In this document: one piece after another, positions 1 through 6,946 of the stretch
Layout of the letters: each line of letters starts with the position of its first letter
Numbering within the stretch: position 1 is the stretch's first letter
Assembly (NCBI GenBank): GCA_049652745.1
Contig: JBASEY010000032.1
Location: 1-22,666, forward strand
DNA length: 22,666 bases
Direction of reading: 5' to 3'
Source: JBASEY01 sp049652745
GTDB lineage: Bacteria > CSSED10-310
Notes under the pieces: model-generated
The model's database searches: none
The model's input: only the letters and a program-made list of their open reading frames with translations
What the model was told of the DNA's origin: nothing
Translations under genes and position numbers: made by a program

Positions 1-340
1 CATTCTCCGTCCTGTCATCCTTTACTGATCGTTCTGAATCCATATGAATCTCTCCATCTCGCCCTCAAAGTTTACTACACTAATCTTTCATAGGCTAGGT
101 GTCTCATTCATATTGACACAGAGGGTGTTTTATTGAACACTCAGGTGATTGGGTGACAGATCGAAGCTACATCCAGGAAGAGAGAATTCTCGGCCTAAAG
201 GAATACCTTGAAGCTGTAACGGTATGAGAGAGTTTATGATGAAACTTCAAATCAAATTGCAAGCATGACTTGACACTAACAATTCTTTTTGAATTCGAAT
301 ACCTCGGAATAGATCGTTTTCTAATGTTTTCAATTGTTAT
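1..340. other. Left-edge intergenic stretch
   Basis: No gene can be supported here. Plus-strand frame 1 is open from the window edge to a TAG at 91-93 (30 codons), which could be the tail of a gene cut by the edge, but that length is easily reached by chance. I see no RNA gene, no GTCTGTCCCC copy and no clear terminator for the transposase gene that ends at 341. Confidence 0.4.
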
Positions 341-1315
341 TTACGAAGAAGCATAAGCTCGGCCTTTGTGAAAACACACTAAATAATCTCCTAGGCTGTC
401 ATTTCCAAAGATTTTCTTTTTCTTTATAAAATCAGACTGATAAAATAATTTGGCTGTGTTTGCTACAAAACTTGAACTCCCAATAATCATCCCTGATGTC
501 CAATTGCTGACCCGTATTAAAAAGCGATTAAAAAGCGTTTCTCCTTTGATTTTCGCCGATTCATACATCTTCTTTTTTTCGTCTTCCGATAGCCGACCTT
601 CAAGAAGCAGTATATTTTTAATCTCCAATTCAAAAAGTTCCAAGACATTGATTCGTATGCCGTCTTTGCTGTATTTACTGCGACGACGACTTGAGTTTTT
701 TTCCATATGTTTGACAAAACTTTTATAAAACGGATGGTTTCGTTTTCTTCCAAATTGACCCCAAGTGCTGTATTCATATTTCCGTGGATCGCGAACAATC
801 GCTGCACGAACTGGGTTGAGTTCAACGTATTTTACACATTCCCACAACGCCGCAGGCCCTTCAAGAATGCAACTCCAAAATCGACTTTTCCATAAGGGCC
901 CCTCTCTATTATTACTTTTATTGAATCTACACGTGAATCTTTGCTGAAAAGAACGCATAAACTCGCTGATATCAATTAATTTATTTGCAATTTCATCACA
1001 CCGTTTTGGGTCTGATTTAGCATCCAGAGGCGGATGATCATATATTTCAAATTTATAGAAAGAGTTATATCGTTTAACAACCTTATTGATCGATGGTTTT
1101 TTTCCTGGGCAATATACGATCAGATGAAAATGGTTACTCATCCAACAAAGCGATATAACTTCAATCCAATAAAGCTTTTGGAGCCTTTCAACTATCTGAA
1201 ACCCCACTTCTTTGTTCTCTTCAGTGAATGGCAAGGCACCACGAGGTCCTGAAACATGATTAGTAATATGATAATAACATCCTTTTCCTTTTATTTTCTG
1301 TCTAGGAAATCGCAT
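341..1315 (-). CDS. REP-associated tyrosine transposase (RAYT, Y1/HUH family)
   Basis: A 324-residue Y1 transposase of the RAYT type, a single-strand DNA nuclease of the HUH class. The HUH metal site is HFH at residues 62-64, within the typical WMSNHFHLIVY context. The likely catalytic tyrosine is Y163 in KYVELNPVRA, the position equivalent to the tyrosine of the E. coli RAYT protein. The segment GPLWKSRFWS at 139-148 is also characteristic. About 130 residues follow the catalytic core, a long C-terminal extension for a family often near 150-240 residues; I recognise no domain in it. The ATG at 1313-1315 follows an AAAGGAG (1320-1326 on this strand). In the family, such enzymes act on repetitive extragenic palindromes; here a GTCTGTCCCC motif lies just behind the promoter. 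All key residues are present, so the protein may be active. Confidence 0.88.
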   Translation of the reverse strand: MRFPRQKIKGKGCYYHITNHVSGPRGALPFTEENKEVGFQIVERLQKLYWIEVISLCWMSNHFHLIVYCPGKKPSINKVVKRYNSFYKFEIYDHPPLDAKSDPKRCDEIANKLIDISEFMRSFQQRFTCRFNKSNNREGPLWKSRFWSCILEGPAALWECVKYVELNPVRAAIVRDPRKYEYSTWGQFGRKRNHPFYKSFVKHMEKNSSRRRSKYSKDGIRINVLELFELEIKNILLLEGRLSEDEKKKMYESAKIKGETLFNRFLIRVSNWTSGMIIGSSSFVANTAKLFYQSDFIKKKKIFGNDSLGDYLVCFHKGRAYASS

Positions 1316-1348
1316 AAAACTCCTTTCTCAACGCAAATACTGTAAATT

Positions 1349-1376
1349 ATCATAGCATTTTTTAAAATCATGTCAA
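1349..1376 (-). promoter_or_regulatory. Sigma-70-type promoter of the RAYT gene
   Basis: Read on the minus strand, a perfect -35 TTGACA (1371-1376) and a -10 TATGAT (1349-1354) are separated by 16 nt. The start codon lies about 35 nt downstream. The GGGGACAGACTTCC motif (1383-1396) begins only 6 nt upstream of the -35 box, so a protein bound to that motif could affect transcription (inference). Confidence 0.7.
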
Positions 1377-1382
1377 TTAATT

Positions 1383-1396
1383 GGAAGTCTGTCCCC
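1383..1396 (+). repeat. GTCTGTCCCC dispersed motif, copy next to the RAYT promoter
   Basis: GGAAGTCTGTCCCC, preceded by ATT and followed by CCGGAA. The same core recurs more than ten times around the giant genes (13577-13681, 17710-18007, 18262-18275, 22150-22585). Its position directly upstream of a RAYT promoter suggests it may be part of the repeat family this transposase mobilises or recognises (inference). Confidence 0.7.
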
Positions 1397-1555
1397 CGGA
1401 AAAAATTATCCGTTGTCGGGAGTTACCAAAGTCATCTGGTTAGAAATATTTTTCAAACAGGTTCGACGGATTATTGTTGAGATACTTAATTGCAAGAGAT
1501 GTTTTAAGAATGGCTTGTATGCACTTCTTAATTGTCCCCAAAATTTAAGAAATTA

Positions 1556-1709
1556 CTTCGAGTAAATAATTCTGCACAAGTTCGATGTTCCGTAATTTTT
1601 ACGTTTCGCCCTCCGCCAAGGGCTTCGACGTCATAAAAATGGTGGCAACACCCCTGTGCACATATTCACCATCCATCAAAACCGGAAGTCCTGGCTCGGC
1701 CGGAATTAA
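1556..1709 (-). pseudogene. IS630-family transposase remnant (frameshifted)
   Basis: Read on the minus strand from 1709, one frame gives LIPAEPGLPVLMDGEYVHRG, continues VATIFMTSKPLAEG and then hits a stop; the adjacent frame continues NVKITEHRTCAELF. Joined across a one-base shift near 1605 this resembles the central part of IS630-type DDE transposases, in which a PxPGxPxxxDYEYxRxG segment, a LFMxxEPLxG strand and a VxVTxRRT strand occur in this order. No DDE acidic residues or termini are visible. Only about 50 codons survive. The minus-orientation GTCTGTCCCC copy abuts its upstream edge (1713-1726). The match is from memory of the family, hence moderate confidence. Confidence 0.5.
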
Positions 1710-1712
1710 TTA

Positions 1713-1726
1713 GGGGACAGACTTCT
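1713..1726 (-). repeat. GTCTGTCCCC dispersed motif, inverted copy
   Basis: GGGGACAGACTTCT on the plus strand, preceded by ATTAATTA. It is the only minus-orientation copy I found and faces the copy at 1383-1396, about 330 bp apart, bracketing the IS630-type remnant. The TAATTA flank matches the flank of copies at 13668-13681 and 17745-17758. Confidence 0.7.
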
Positions 1727-1844
1727 AATAACATAACAGGCACAGAAAATAATGGGAATGAGGGAGGGAATATCTCCCAATACCGGAAAACGAAGGCCTT
1801 GTCGATAAATTGATTGCAAGCTTGGACCAACATGTCAGATCGCC

Positions 1845-1868
1845 AAAAATTGTCGGATCGTCAACAAT
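1845..1868 (-). terminator. Probable intrinsic terminator of the ABC importer operon
   Basis: On the minus strand ATTGTTG, loop ACGATC, CGACAAT form a 7-bp stem (one G-T pair) followed by a run of T. It lies about 75 nt past the stop of the permease gene. The stem is AT-rich, so termination may be weak. Confidence 0.45.
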
Positions 1869-1942
1869 AATCGGCTCAAATGAGCATCACAATCGACTCC
1901 TGAAATATGCGAGGTTCGTTTGATCGTTGTCAGAACCTGTGT

Positions 1943-2947
1943 TTAGACTTTCTTTCTTGCGAGTAGGATGTATAGAAAAAACGGCCCGCCTAGTATGGAT
2001 GTCAGGACGCCGACGGGGAGTTCTGCCGGTGCGAACAGGGTTCGTGCCAGGGTGTCACATAGAACCAAAAAACCTGCACCACAAAGTGTACTGGCCGGCA
2101 TCAGAATCCTATGGTCCGATCCGCTGATTTGACGGAGTGTATGCGGGACGATCAAACCGACAAAACCGATCGGACCGGTGATACAGACGATCAGAGCGAC
2201 AGTTAAAGATGCAGCGATATAGGTTATTTGTTGATTGAGCTTGATATTGACTCCCCGTGATTGCGCAGATACCTCGCCGGCAGACAACAGGTTGTATTCA
2301 GAAGAGCGGGCCCATAGAAGAAATATGCCGATAATAACCCCGGGTGCCGTTAGAATGACGGTGTCATATCCGGCGATATCCAGGTTTCCCATCAGCCAGT
2401 GAACAATACGATAGGATTGTGTAAAATCGGCCAAGTATTGCAAAAACATGATGATAGCAGCGAAGAAAAAGCTCAGAGTCACGCCGGATAACAGCAATGT
2501 ATGGGTATGACCGCCGGTTTTTTTACCTAACCAATAGACCAGCCAGATGGTGAGAAGCGCACCAAAAATTCCGGAAATTTGTATGGCTGGAATACCTATC
2601 ATTGTTTGATGAAAACCGATAAGCATACCTAACACAGCACCGCAAGCGGCGCCGGAGGAGACTCCGAGAGTGTAGGGGGTAGCCAGAGGATTTCTCAGAA
2701 GGGCTTGGAAAGCTACGCCTGCTGCTGATAGAGCAGCTCCAGCCAAAGCGGCAAAAAGTATTCTAGGTAAACGAGCGTGAAACAGGATGGCGGCATCGGT
2801 GGATGTAACCGGGTCGGACCGATGTTGCCAAGCATCCCGTAAATTCAAGGGTTGTGGGCCTATAAGCGGGGCGATCACCAGGCAAAGAAAGAAGAATAAA
2901 GCCGACCAGCCCCAAACTTTTATTGCACGGCGTGTTATAGGCATCAT
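1943..2947 (-). CDS. FecCD-family ABC transporter permease
   Basis: A 334-residue inner-membrane permease of the BtuC/FecCD/FhuB family, normal in length and very hydrophobic, with about ten predicted membrane segments. Family hallmarks are visible: RLPRILFAALAGAALSAAG at about 58-76 followed by the RNPLATPYTLG segment, then GPIGFVGLIVPH at about 258-269 (the loop that contacts the ATPase), and the ending LPVGVLTSILGGPFFLYIL. It would form the homodimeric channel of an importer for cobalamin, iron-siderophore or haem; sequence alone does not decide the substrate. Its ATG (2945-2947) overlaps the TGA of the ATPase gene by 4 nt, indicating translational coupling. It is the last gene of the operon and is followed by a probable terminator. 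Confidence 0.93.
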   Translation of the reverse strand: MMPITRRAIKVWGWSALFFFLCLVIAPLIGPQPLNLRDAWQHRSDPVTSTDAAILFHARLPRILFAALAGAALSAAGVAFQALLRNPLATPYTLGVSSGAACGAVLGMLIGFHQTMIGIPAIQISGIFGALLTIWLVYWLGKKTGGHTHTLLLSGVTLSFFFAAIIMFLQYLADFTQSYRIVHWLMGNLDIAGYDTVILTAPGVIIGIFLLWARSSEYNLLSAGEVSAQSRGVNIKLNQQITYIAASLTVALIVCITGPIGFVGLIVPHTLRQISGSDHRILMPASTLCGAGFLVLCDTLARTLFAPAELPVGVLTSILGGPFFLYILLARKKV

Positions 2948-3744
2948 AAACGTTTACCACCGGTGTTCGGTATCAACCAGCGCTGTTTATTTGGTGTCTC
3001 GACTTGATGCATCGCCACATTGAAAATGGATTCCAAAATGTCTGGAATCAATATATTTTCCGGTTTATCGTCCAAAAAAACATTTGGCCTGTTCAGCATC
3101 CAAATGCGATTGCAGAAAGTTCCCGCAAGATTGACATCGTGAAATGCGGCTATGATCGTCAAACCTTGATCGATATTGAACGATTTAAGAATTGAAAGGA
3201 TGTGCAGTTGATAAAAAATATCCAAACCGGTCAACGGTTCATCCAAAATCAGTATGTCAGGTTCTTGAGCAAGAGCGGATGCTACAATCACTCGCTGCTG
3301 TTCCCCACCACTCAGCGTATTGAATGATCTGTTTTCAAGATCGAGCGATTCCGTCAACGCCAACATACTCCGAGCAAGCTCGATATCTTCACGATTTTCG
3401 AATCCAAGAAACCGTTTGTGAGGAAAACGGCCCATCAACACGATTTCCAATACGGAAAACGCATTTGAAAACACGGTTTGTTGAGGAACAAAAGCCATCT
3501 TTTGTGCGATCATTTTGTGACTTAACTCATTTAAATCAGTGCCTTGCAAGGTGATTCGGCCGGTATTCGGCTTAAAAATACCGTTCAGAAGTTTCAACAA
3601 TGTCGATTTACCTGAGCCGTTCGGACCGGTGACACCGATAAAATCGCCTCGGATAGCTGAGGTGTTAATCGAGGTGAAGATCGCTTTTTCAGAATAAGAA
3701 AACCTGAGATTTTCAATGGTTAAAATAGGATCATGGCTTGTCAT
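2944..3744 (-). CDS. ABC transporter ATP-binding protein (BtuD/FecE-type)
   Basis: A 266-residue cytoplasmic ATPase that powers the importer. Walker A GPNGSGKST is at about 40-48, the Q-loop FVPQQT at 85-90, the signature LSGGE at 144-148 (LSGGEQQRV context), Walker B ILILDEP at 164-170, and the switch histidine H202 in AAFHDVNLA. All catalytic motifs are intact and the length is typical for this class. The start at 3742-3744 overlaps the end of the binding-protein gene by 14 nt and has only a weak ribosome-binding site, so it is probably translated by coupling. The gene order binding protein, ATPase, permease, with overlaps at both junctions, defines one operon. Confidence 0.94.
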   Translation of the reverse strand: MTSHDPILTIENLRFSYSEKAIFTSINTSAIRGDFIGVTGPNGSGKSTLLKLLNGIFKPNTGRITLQGTDLNELSHKMIAQKMAFVPQQTVFSNAFSVLEIVLMGRFPHKRFLGFENREDIELARSMLALTESLDLENRSFNTLSGGEQQRVIVASALAQEPDILILDEPLTGLDIFYQLHILSILKSFNIDQGLTIIAAFHDVNLAGTFCNRIWMLNRPNVFLDDKPENILIPDILESIFNVAMHQVETPNKQRWLIPNTGGKRL

Positions 3745-4723
3745 GATCGGGTTTCCATAAAGAGGTTATATGTTCAGAAAACAGACGGGCAATTTGTATA
3801 ACTCGTGGGCCGGGAATAGTGATATAATCATCGTTCAACATAATGATTCTCTGATATCGAACTGCCGGGATATTTCCCAAACTGGACCAAGTTGCTGCGC
3901 GTTCTGTTCTCCGTTTTTCAGTCAGCGGCTCACCCGGAATCAGATCGATAATGATATCCGGTTGAGCAGCTAAAATGGATTCACGTCCAACAGCAAAATA
4001 CGCTTGATTCACGTTTGAAAAAACGTTACGGACACCGATGGCTTCCAGAACATCGTCGTGAAAGCTGGCTCCGCCGGCAACATACAGATTTTGAAGGACC
4101 CCGTCGGTCATCCCTATGGCAATCATTACCTTTGGCACGGGTTCGAAAGTCAGCCGAGCTGCTTGCAGGCCGACATCCAGCCTCTCGATTTGCTCCTTGG
4201 CTTTATCGTCTAAATTCAGAATGTTACCGATTTGTTGGATAGTCGATCGAATATCGGCGAGAGTTTCACAGCGAAAATCCCAGACGGAAAAGCCAAATTT
4301 TTGCAGGCGAGTTTTCAAATCACTGCGGCCTTGAAGCATAAAAATCATGTCAGGTTTTAGGCGGAGAAGCGCTTCGATGTCCGGATTGAAATAACCACCC
4401 AGTTTAGTGAGTTTGTGAACAGATTCCGGCCAAGCATCAAAACTTGTAACGCCAATGATTCGGCGGCCTTGTCCGAGAGAAAATATTATTTCGGTCAGAT
4501 TTGGCGCTAAAGTGACTATTGTTGGCTCGGCTTGTGTTTCTGATAGCATAGATATTTCGCTGCCATGAATCATTGTGGGCTCGATTGAAGACAATAGACA
4601 GGCCAGGATAATAATGAGCGATACCCTTGAAAGTGGCGATAACGATTTGTAAATACTGAAAGGCGACAAAAATGTTCGTTTAAAGTTACGGTTGTACTGG
4701 GAAAAAGGTATCGATGCGATCAT
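3731..4723 (-). CDS. Periplasmic substrate-binding protein, BtuF/FhuD class
   Basis: A 330-residue cluster A-II/helical-backbone binding protein. Recognisable segments are TIVTLAPNLTEIIFSLG at about 68-84, GVTSFDAWPE at 91-100, GGYFNPDIEALLRLKPDMI at 109-127 (BtuF has a very similar block), and AVGRESILAAQPDIIIDL in the C-lobe. The N-terminus is unusual: about 30 polar, basic residues precede the hydrophobic segment SLIIILACLLSS (about 35-46). This is either an extended signal peptide or a membrane anchor; C42 is a poor lipobox candidate because the -2 residue is Leu. The ATG at 4721-4723 has an AAAGGGA 7 nt upstream, supporting this start. I see no cobalamin riboswitch: only 99 bp separate it from the divergent gene. 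No TonB-dependent receptor lies in the window. Confidence 0.88.
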   Translation of the reverse strand: MIASIPFSQYNRNFKRTFLSPFSIYKSLSPLSRVSLIIILACLLSSIEPTMIHGSEISMLSETQAEPTIVTLAPNLTEIIFSLGQGRRIIGVTSFDAWPESVHKLTKLGGYFNPDIEALLRLKPDMIFMLQGRSDLKTRLQKFGFSVWDFRCETLADIRSTIQQIGNILNLDDKAKEQIERLDVGLQAARLTFEPVPKVMIAIGMTDGVLQNLYVAGGASFHDDVLEAIGVRNVFSNVNQAYFAVGRESILAAQPDIIIDLIPGEPLTEKRRTERAATWSSLGNIPAVRYQRIIMLNDDYITIPGPRVIQIARLFSEHITSLWKPDHDKP

Positions 4724-4788
4724 AAGAATCCCTTTCGAACATCAAACCCTATCATATTTATGCATTGCAGAGAAATTTTCAACACAGG

Positions 4789-4816
4789 TTGAATACTGTT
4801 TAAAACACGGTATGAT
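4789..4816 (+). promoter_or_regulatory. Candidate promoter abutting the GT-C-like gene start
   Basis: TTGAAT (4789-4794) and TATGAT (4811-4816) are 16 nt apart. Transcription would begin near 4823, which is the A of the ATG itself, so the message could be leaderless. No Shine-Dalgarno sequence is visible before that ATG, which agrees with this. Confidence 0.45.
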
Positions 4817-4822
4817 TGGATC

Positions 4823-6613
4823 ATGGAAAAGTTCGTTACGACTCGGGAATACTCACGCAGGCTTGTAGTATACTGTTTATTGGCAATTCTTGCGCCGGTA
4901 TATCTGGTTAACATTATTCCCGTTCAGCAGTGGGCGCATGGGGTTCCGGTTGCGGATAGTCGGTTGAATCTGTGGGCATTGACGCATCAGTGGAAGGCGT
5001 TGCCGACAAACCCGATGGATATATGGAATGGAAATGCCTTTTTTCCAGCCAAACAGACGATCACCGGCTCCGATCACCTGTTCACTCAAGCATTGGTAGG
5101 ACTGCCGATTTACAAACTCACCGAAAACCCATTTTTAGCTTATCATTTTGTCTTGTTCGTCGGTTATGCCCTTGGCGCTTGGGGGATGTTTTTACTGGGA
5201 TTGCACCTTTTTCGGCATGGCGGAGCGGCCCTGGCATCGGCGATATTTTTCACCGTTGCGCTACCTCGTTCCATTCAAGCAGTCGGACATATTCAGATCG
5301 CTTTTCAGGGTTTGATGCCGTGGAGCATTTATTTTTTATACCGGATGTATCACCGAAATAATGTGTCGGCCACGCTGGGATTTGTTGTCAGCACGACTCT
5401 ACATATGTTGAGCGGCTGGTATATGGCATTTTTTTACATATTCATTCTAGTGATTATGATGCCCTCATTGGCTTTGAAATATCGCCGACTCAACACGTTT
5501 TATGTCGGCATTGCCGCTGTTGCGGTGGTGTTTTTACTGGTTCTGCCGTTCGTGCTGCCGTATTTGGAGCATTCTGGTGGCGATCCGGAAAAGCTGACAC
5601 ATTTTTCCGCAAAAATATCGGATTTTTTCAAGCCGGCTTCATACACCGTTTATTCACGTAGTCGGCAGCCGTTTTGGTCCGAGACAACATTGTGGATGGG
5701 ATTGACAGCTCCAATTACCGCATTGATTGGCCTGTTTATGCGTGGCCGCCCGGATCGAACGGGTCGAACTCCAGGTATCACACCTTTTTTGCTGTTGATT
5801 TTGCTGGGCGGTGCGTTTGCTTGCGGTGCAAAGCTACCCGGTTCGGTTGTGAAAATACTATCTTTCGGCACTCTTGAAAATCTTCCCGGCATGGCGGGTA
5901 TACGCGCACCGGCTCGAGCTGTTTTTATCGTCATTTTTTCGCTGTCGATACTGTTCGGGCGGGCGATTTGGCTGATCGAGAAAAAGCTGATTTGGAAATA
6001 TTCCGGTAGGATCATCGCAGTGCTGGCGGTTGCTCTAGTCATGGTCGAAAATTTTCCGTTGATGCGGCTTCGACCGGTTGAAGTCCAGGTTCCGGAGATT
6101 TACCGTTGGCTGGGATCGTTGCCGGAAAAACCGGTGATTGCAGAACTTCCCTGTTTTGGTGATACCGATTTGTGGGCTTTTTCAGCGGATTACATGATGT
6201 ATGCCGCTCTGCAAGGCCATACCACGGTCAACGGATATAGTCGCTTTGCGCCGTCTTCGTACTATGAAATGAGTGATGCACTGAAACGAATACCGTCTTC
6301 GTCGGCTATTAAATATTTGAAAGATGCGGGAGTAGATTATTTGGTCGTTCATCCACAAATGTATTTTCACCATTATATAAGAAATCTTTTCGCTGAAATG
6401 GCTGAATCATCCGACCCGGTAGAGATTTTAAATCAAATTACAGAACTGTCGGATTCCCACTATTCTCAGTTTGAATCAATAGAAGGCAAAATAATCGAAC
6501 AAGAGTGTTTGCAATCGCCTTATTTACACCTGATCGGCCGCTATGGAAGGTCGCTGGTATTCTCCTTCAACGATCTGCTCATCGTTAAAAATCCATCGAT
6601 TTTAAAACAATAA
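4823..6613 (+). CDS. Polytopic membrane protein, GT-C glycosyltransferase-like
   Basis: A 596-residue integral membrane protein. A first membrane segment (about 13-33) is followed by a periplasmic-type loop with ADSRLNLWALTHQW (44-57, D45), WNGNAFFPA (68-76) and GSDHLF (82-87). I associate this layout with uncharacterised GT-C-like proteins that begin GDPLLNLW and carry a FYP and SEHL segment in the same loop. About ten further hydrophobic segments lie between about 88 and 425, and a soluble tail runs from about 430 with IAELPCFGD and YLVVHPQMYF. GT-C enzymes move sugars from polyprenyl-linked donors on the outer face of the inner membrane; an acidic residue in the first loop is usual, and D45 is a candidate. 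The activity and acceptor are unknown. It is transcribed divergently from the importer operon and faces rsmE. Confidence 0.6.
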   Translation: MEKFVTTREYSRRLVVYCLLAILAPVYLVNIIPVQQWAHGVPVADSRLNLWALTHQWKALPTNPMDIWNGNAFFPAKQTITGSDHLFTQALVGLPIYKLTENPFLAYHFVLFVGYALGAWGMFLLGLHLFRHGGAALASAIFFTVALPRSIQAVGHIQIAFQGLMPWSIYFLYRMYHRNNVSATLGFVVSTTLHMLSGWYMAFFYIFILVIMMPSLALKYRRLNTFYVGIAAVAVVFLLVLPFVLPYLEHSGGDPEKLTHFSAKISDFFKPASYTVYSRSRQPFWSETTLWMGLTAPITALIGLFMRGRPDRTGRTPGITPFLLLILLGGAFACGAKLPGSVVKILSFGTLENLPGMAGIRAPARAVFIVIFSLSILFGRAIWLIEKKLIWKYSGRIIAVLAVALVMVENFPLMRLRPVEVQVPEIYRWLGSLPEKPVIAELPCFGDTDLWAFSADYMMYAALQGHTTVNGYSRFAPSSYYEMSDALKRIPSSSAIKYLKDAGVDYLVVHPQMYFHHYIRNLFAEMAESSDPVEILNQITELSDSHYSQFESIEGKIIEQECLQSPYLHLIGRYGRSLVFSFNDLLIVKNPSILKQ

Positions 6614-6946
6614 CTCAACTTCCGCACCCTTGTTCAAGTGAAAAAGATATCTAATCCTGTAATCTTGTTAATCGTGTTAAAACAGTCACCTTCGCTTCAG
6701 CATTTCATCAGCTTGGGCGGAACCGGTCCACATTTTTTTCAAGAAAACAGGCTCAGTGAAAACCTTAACGTTTGTTAAGCTCTCGGAACAGCAGGCCTTG
6801 CTCGTTTCTATGCCTCGTTTGATCGGCTTTATGGTTTGCCATCGCCACTGTTCCATGATCTCCTTCGGTTTCTGCTGCAGAGGAAGAGGTTATTTGAAAA
6901 ACCGACATCGAAACGGAAAACACCCGCGGTATTCGGTTAAAATTAC
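6614..6946. other. Gap between convergent genes
   Basis: This 333-bp gap separates the GT-C-like gene and rsmE, which converge. It contains a possible small minus-strand gene (6686-6856). It also holds a half copy of the fold-back repeat at 6651-6684 (AATCCTGTAATCTTG then TTAATCGTGTT), which resembles the right arm of the element at 18072-18175. No convincing intrinsic terminator for either gene was found. Confidence 0.5.
6686..6856 (-). CDS. Possible small protein gene (56 aa) downstream of rsmE
   Basis: A 57-codon frame starts ATG at 6854-6856, preceded by GAAGGAG with only 3 nt spacing, and ends with TGA at 6686-6688. The product begins MEQWRWQTIKPIKRG, contains ACCSES (21-26) and ends MWTGSAQADEMLKRR. 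It is rich in Lys/Arg and has three Trp and two adjacent Cys. I recognise no family. It lies about 90 nt after rsmE on the same strand, so it could be the last gene of that operon. Two overlapping frames on both strands are also open, so it may be a chance frame or a decayed gene. Confidence 0.3.
   Translation of the reverse strand: MEQWRWQTIKPIKRGIETSKACCSESLTNVKVFTEPVFLKKMWTGSAQADEMLKRR

Larger units (their letters stand above)
1316..1942. other. Intergenic region with inverted repeat motifs and transposase debris
   Basis: This 627-bp gap holds the RAYT promoter, a plus-orientation GGAAGTCTGTCCCC (1383-1396), a minus-orientation GGGGACAGACTTCT (1713-1726), a decayed IS630-type fragment between them, and a minus-strand terminator at 1845-1868. 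A small inverted repeat, TTCTTAA (1525-1531) with TTAAGAA (1545-1551), carries TTGTCCCCAAAA in its loop. I see nothing recognisable in 1727-1844. Confidence 0.6.

Noticed and set aside
1..93. Plus-strand frame open from the left edge, possibly a gene tail
   Set aside because: Only 30 codons, no recognisable motif; a run of this length is common by chance.
341..1315. Loss of the catalytic tyrosine in the RAYT (Phe in QQRFTCRFN)
   Set aside because: The tyrosine shown to be catalytic in the E. coli RAYT aligns with the Tyr before the xxNP motif, and that residue is present here (Y163).
3731..4723. Lipoprotein signal in the binding protein (ILAC at 39-42)
   Set aside because: The -2 position is Leu and the hydrophobic stretch continues past the Cys, so the lipobox is unconvincing.
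4724..4822. Cobalamin riboswitch upstream of the BtuF-like gene
   Set aside because: The gap is only 99 bp and shared with a divergent promoter; no B12-box-like sequence is visible.
4972..5361. 129-codon plus-strand frame inside the GT-C-like gene
   Set aside because: It overlaps a convincing membrane-protein frame, has no recognisable domain, and is a shadow frame.
5650..6042. 130-codon minus-strand frame antisense to the GT-C-like gene
   Set aside because: It is rich in Pro/Arg/Ala as expected of an antisense shadow, with no ribosome-binding site or family match.
6700..6760. Intrinsic terminator before the TTTTTTT run at 6736-6742
   Set aside because: The preceding GGAACCGGTCC is self-complementary but leaves no workable loop, so no stable hairpin is evident.
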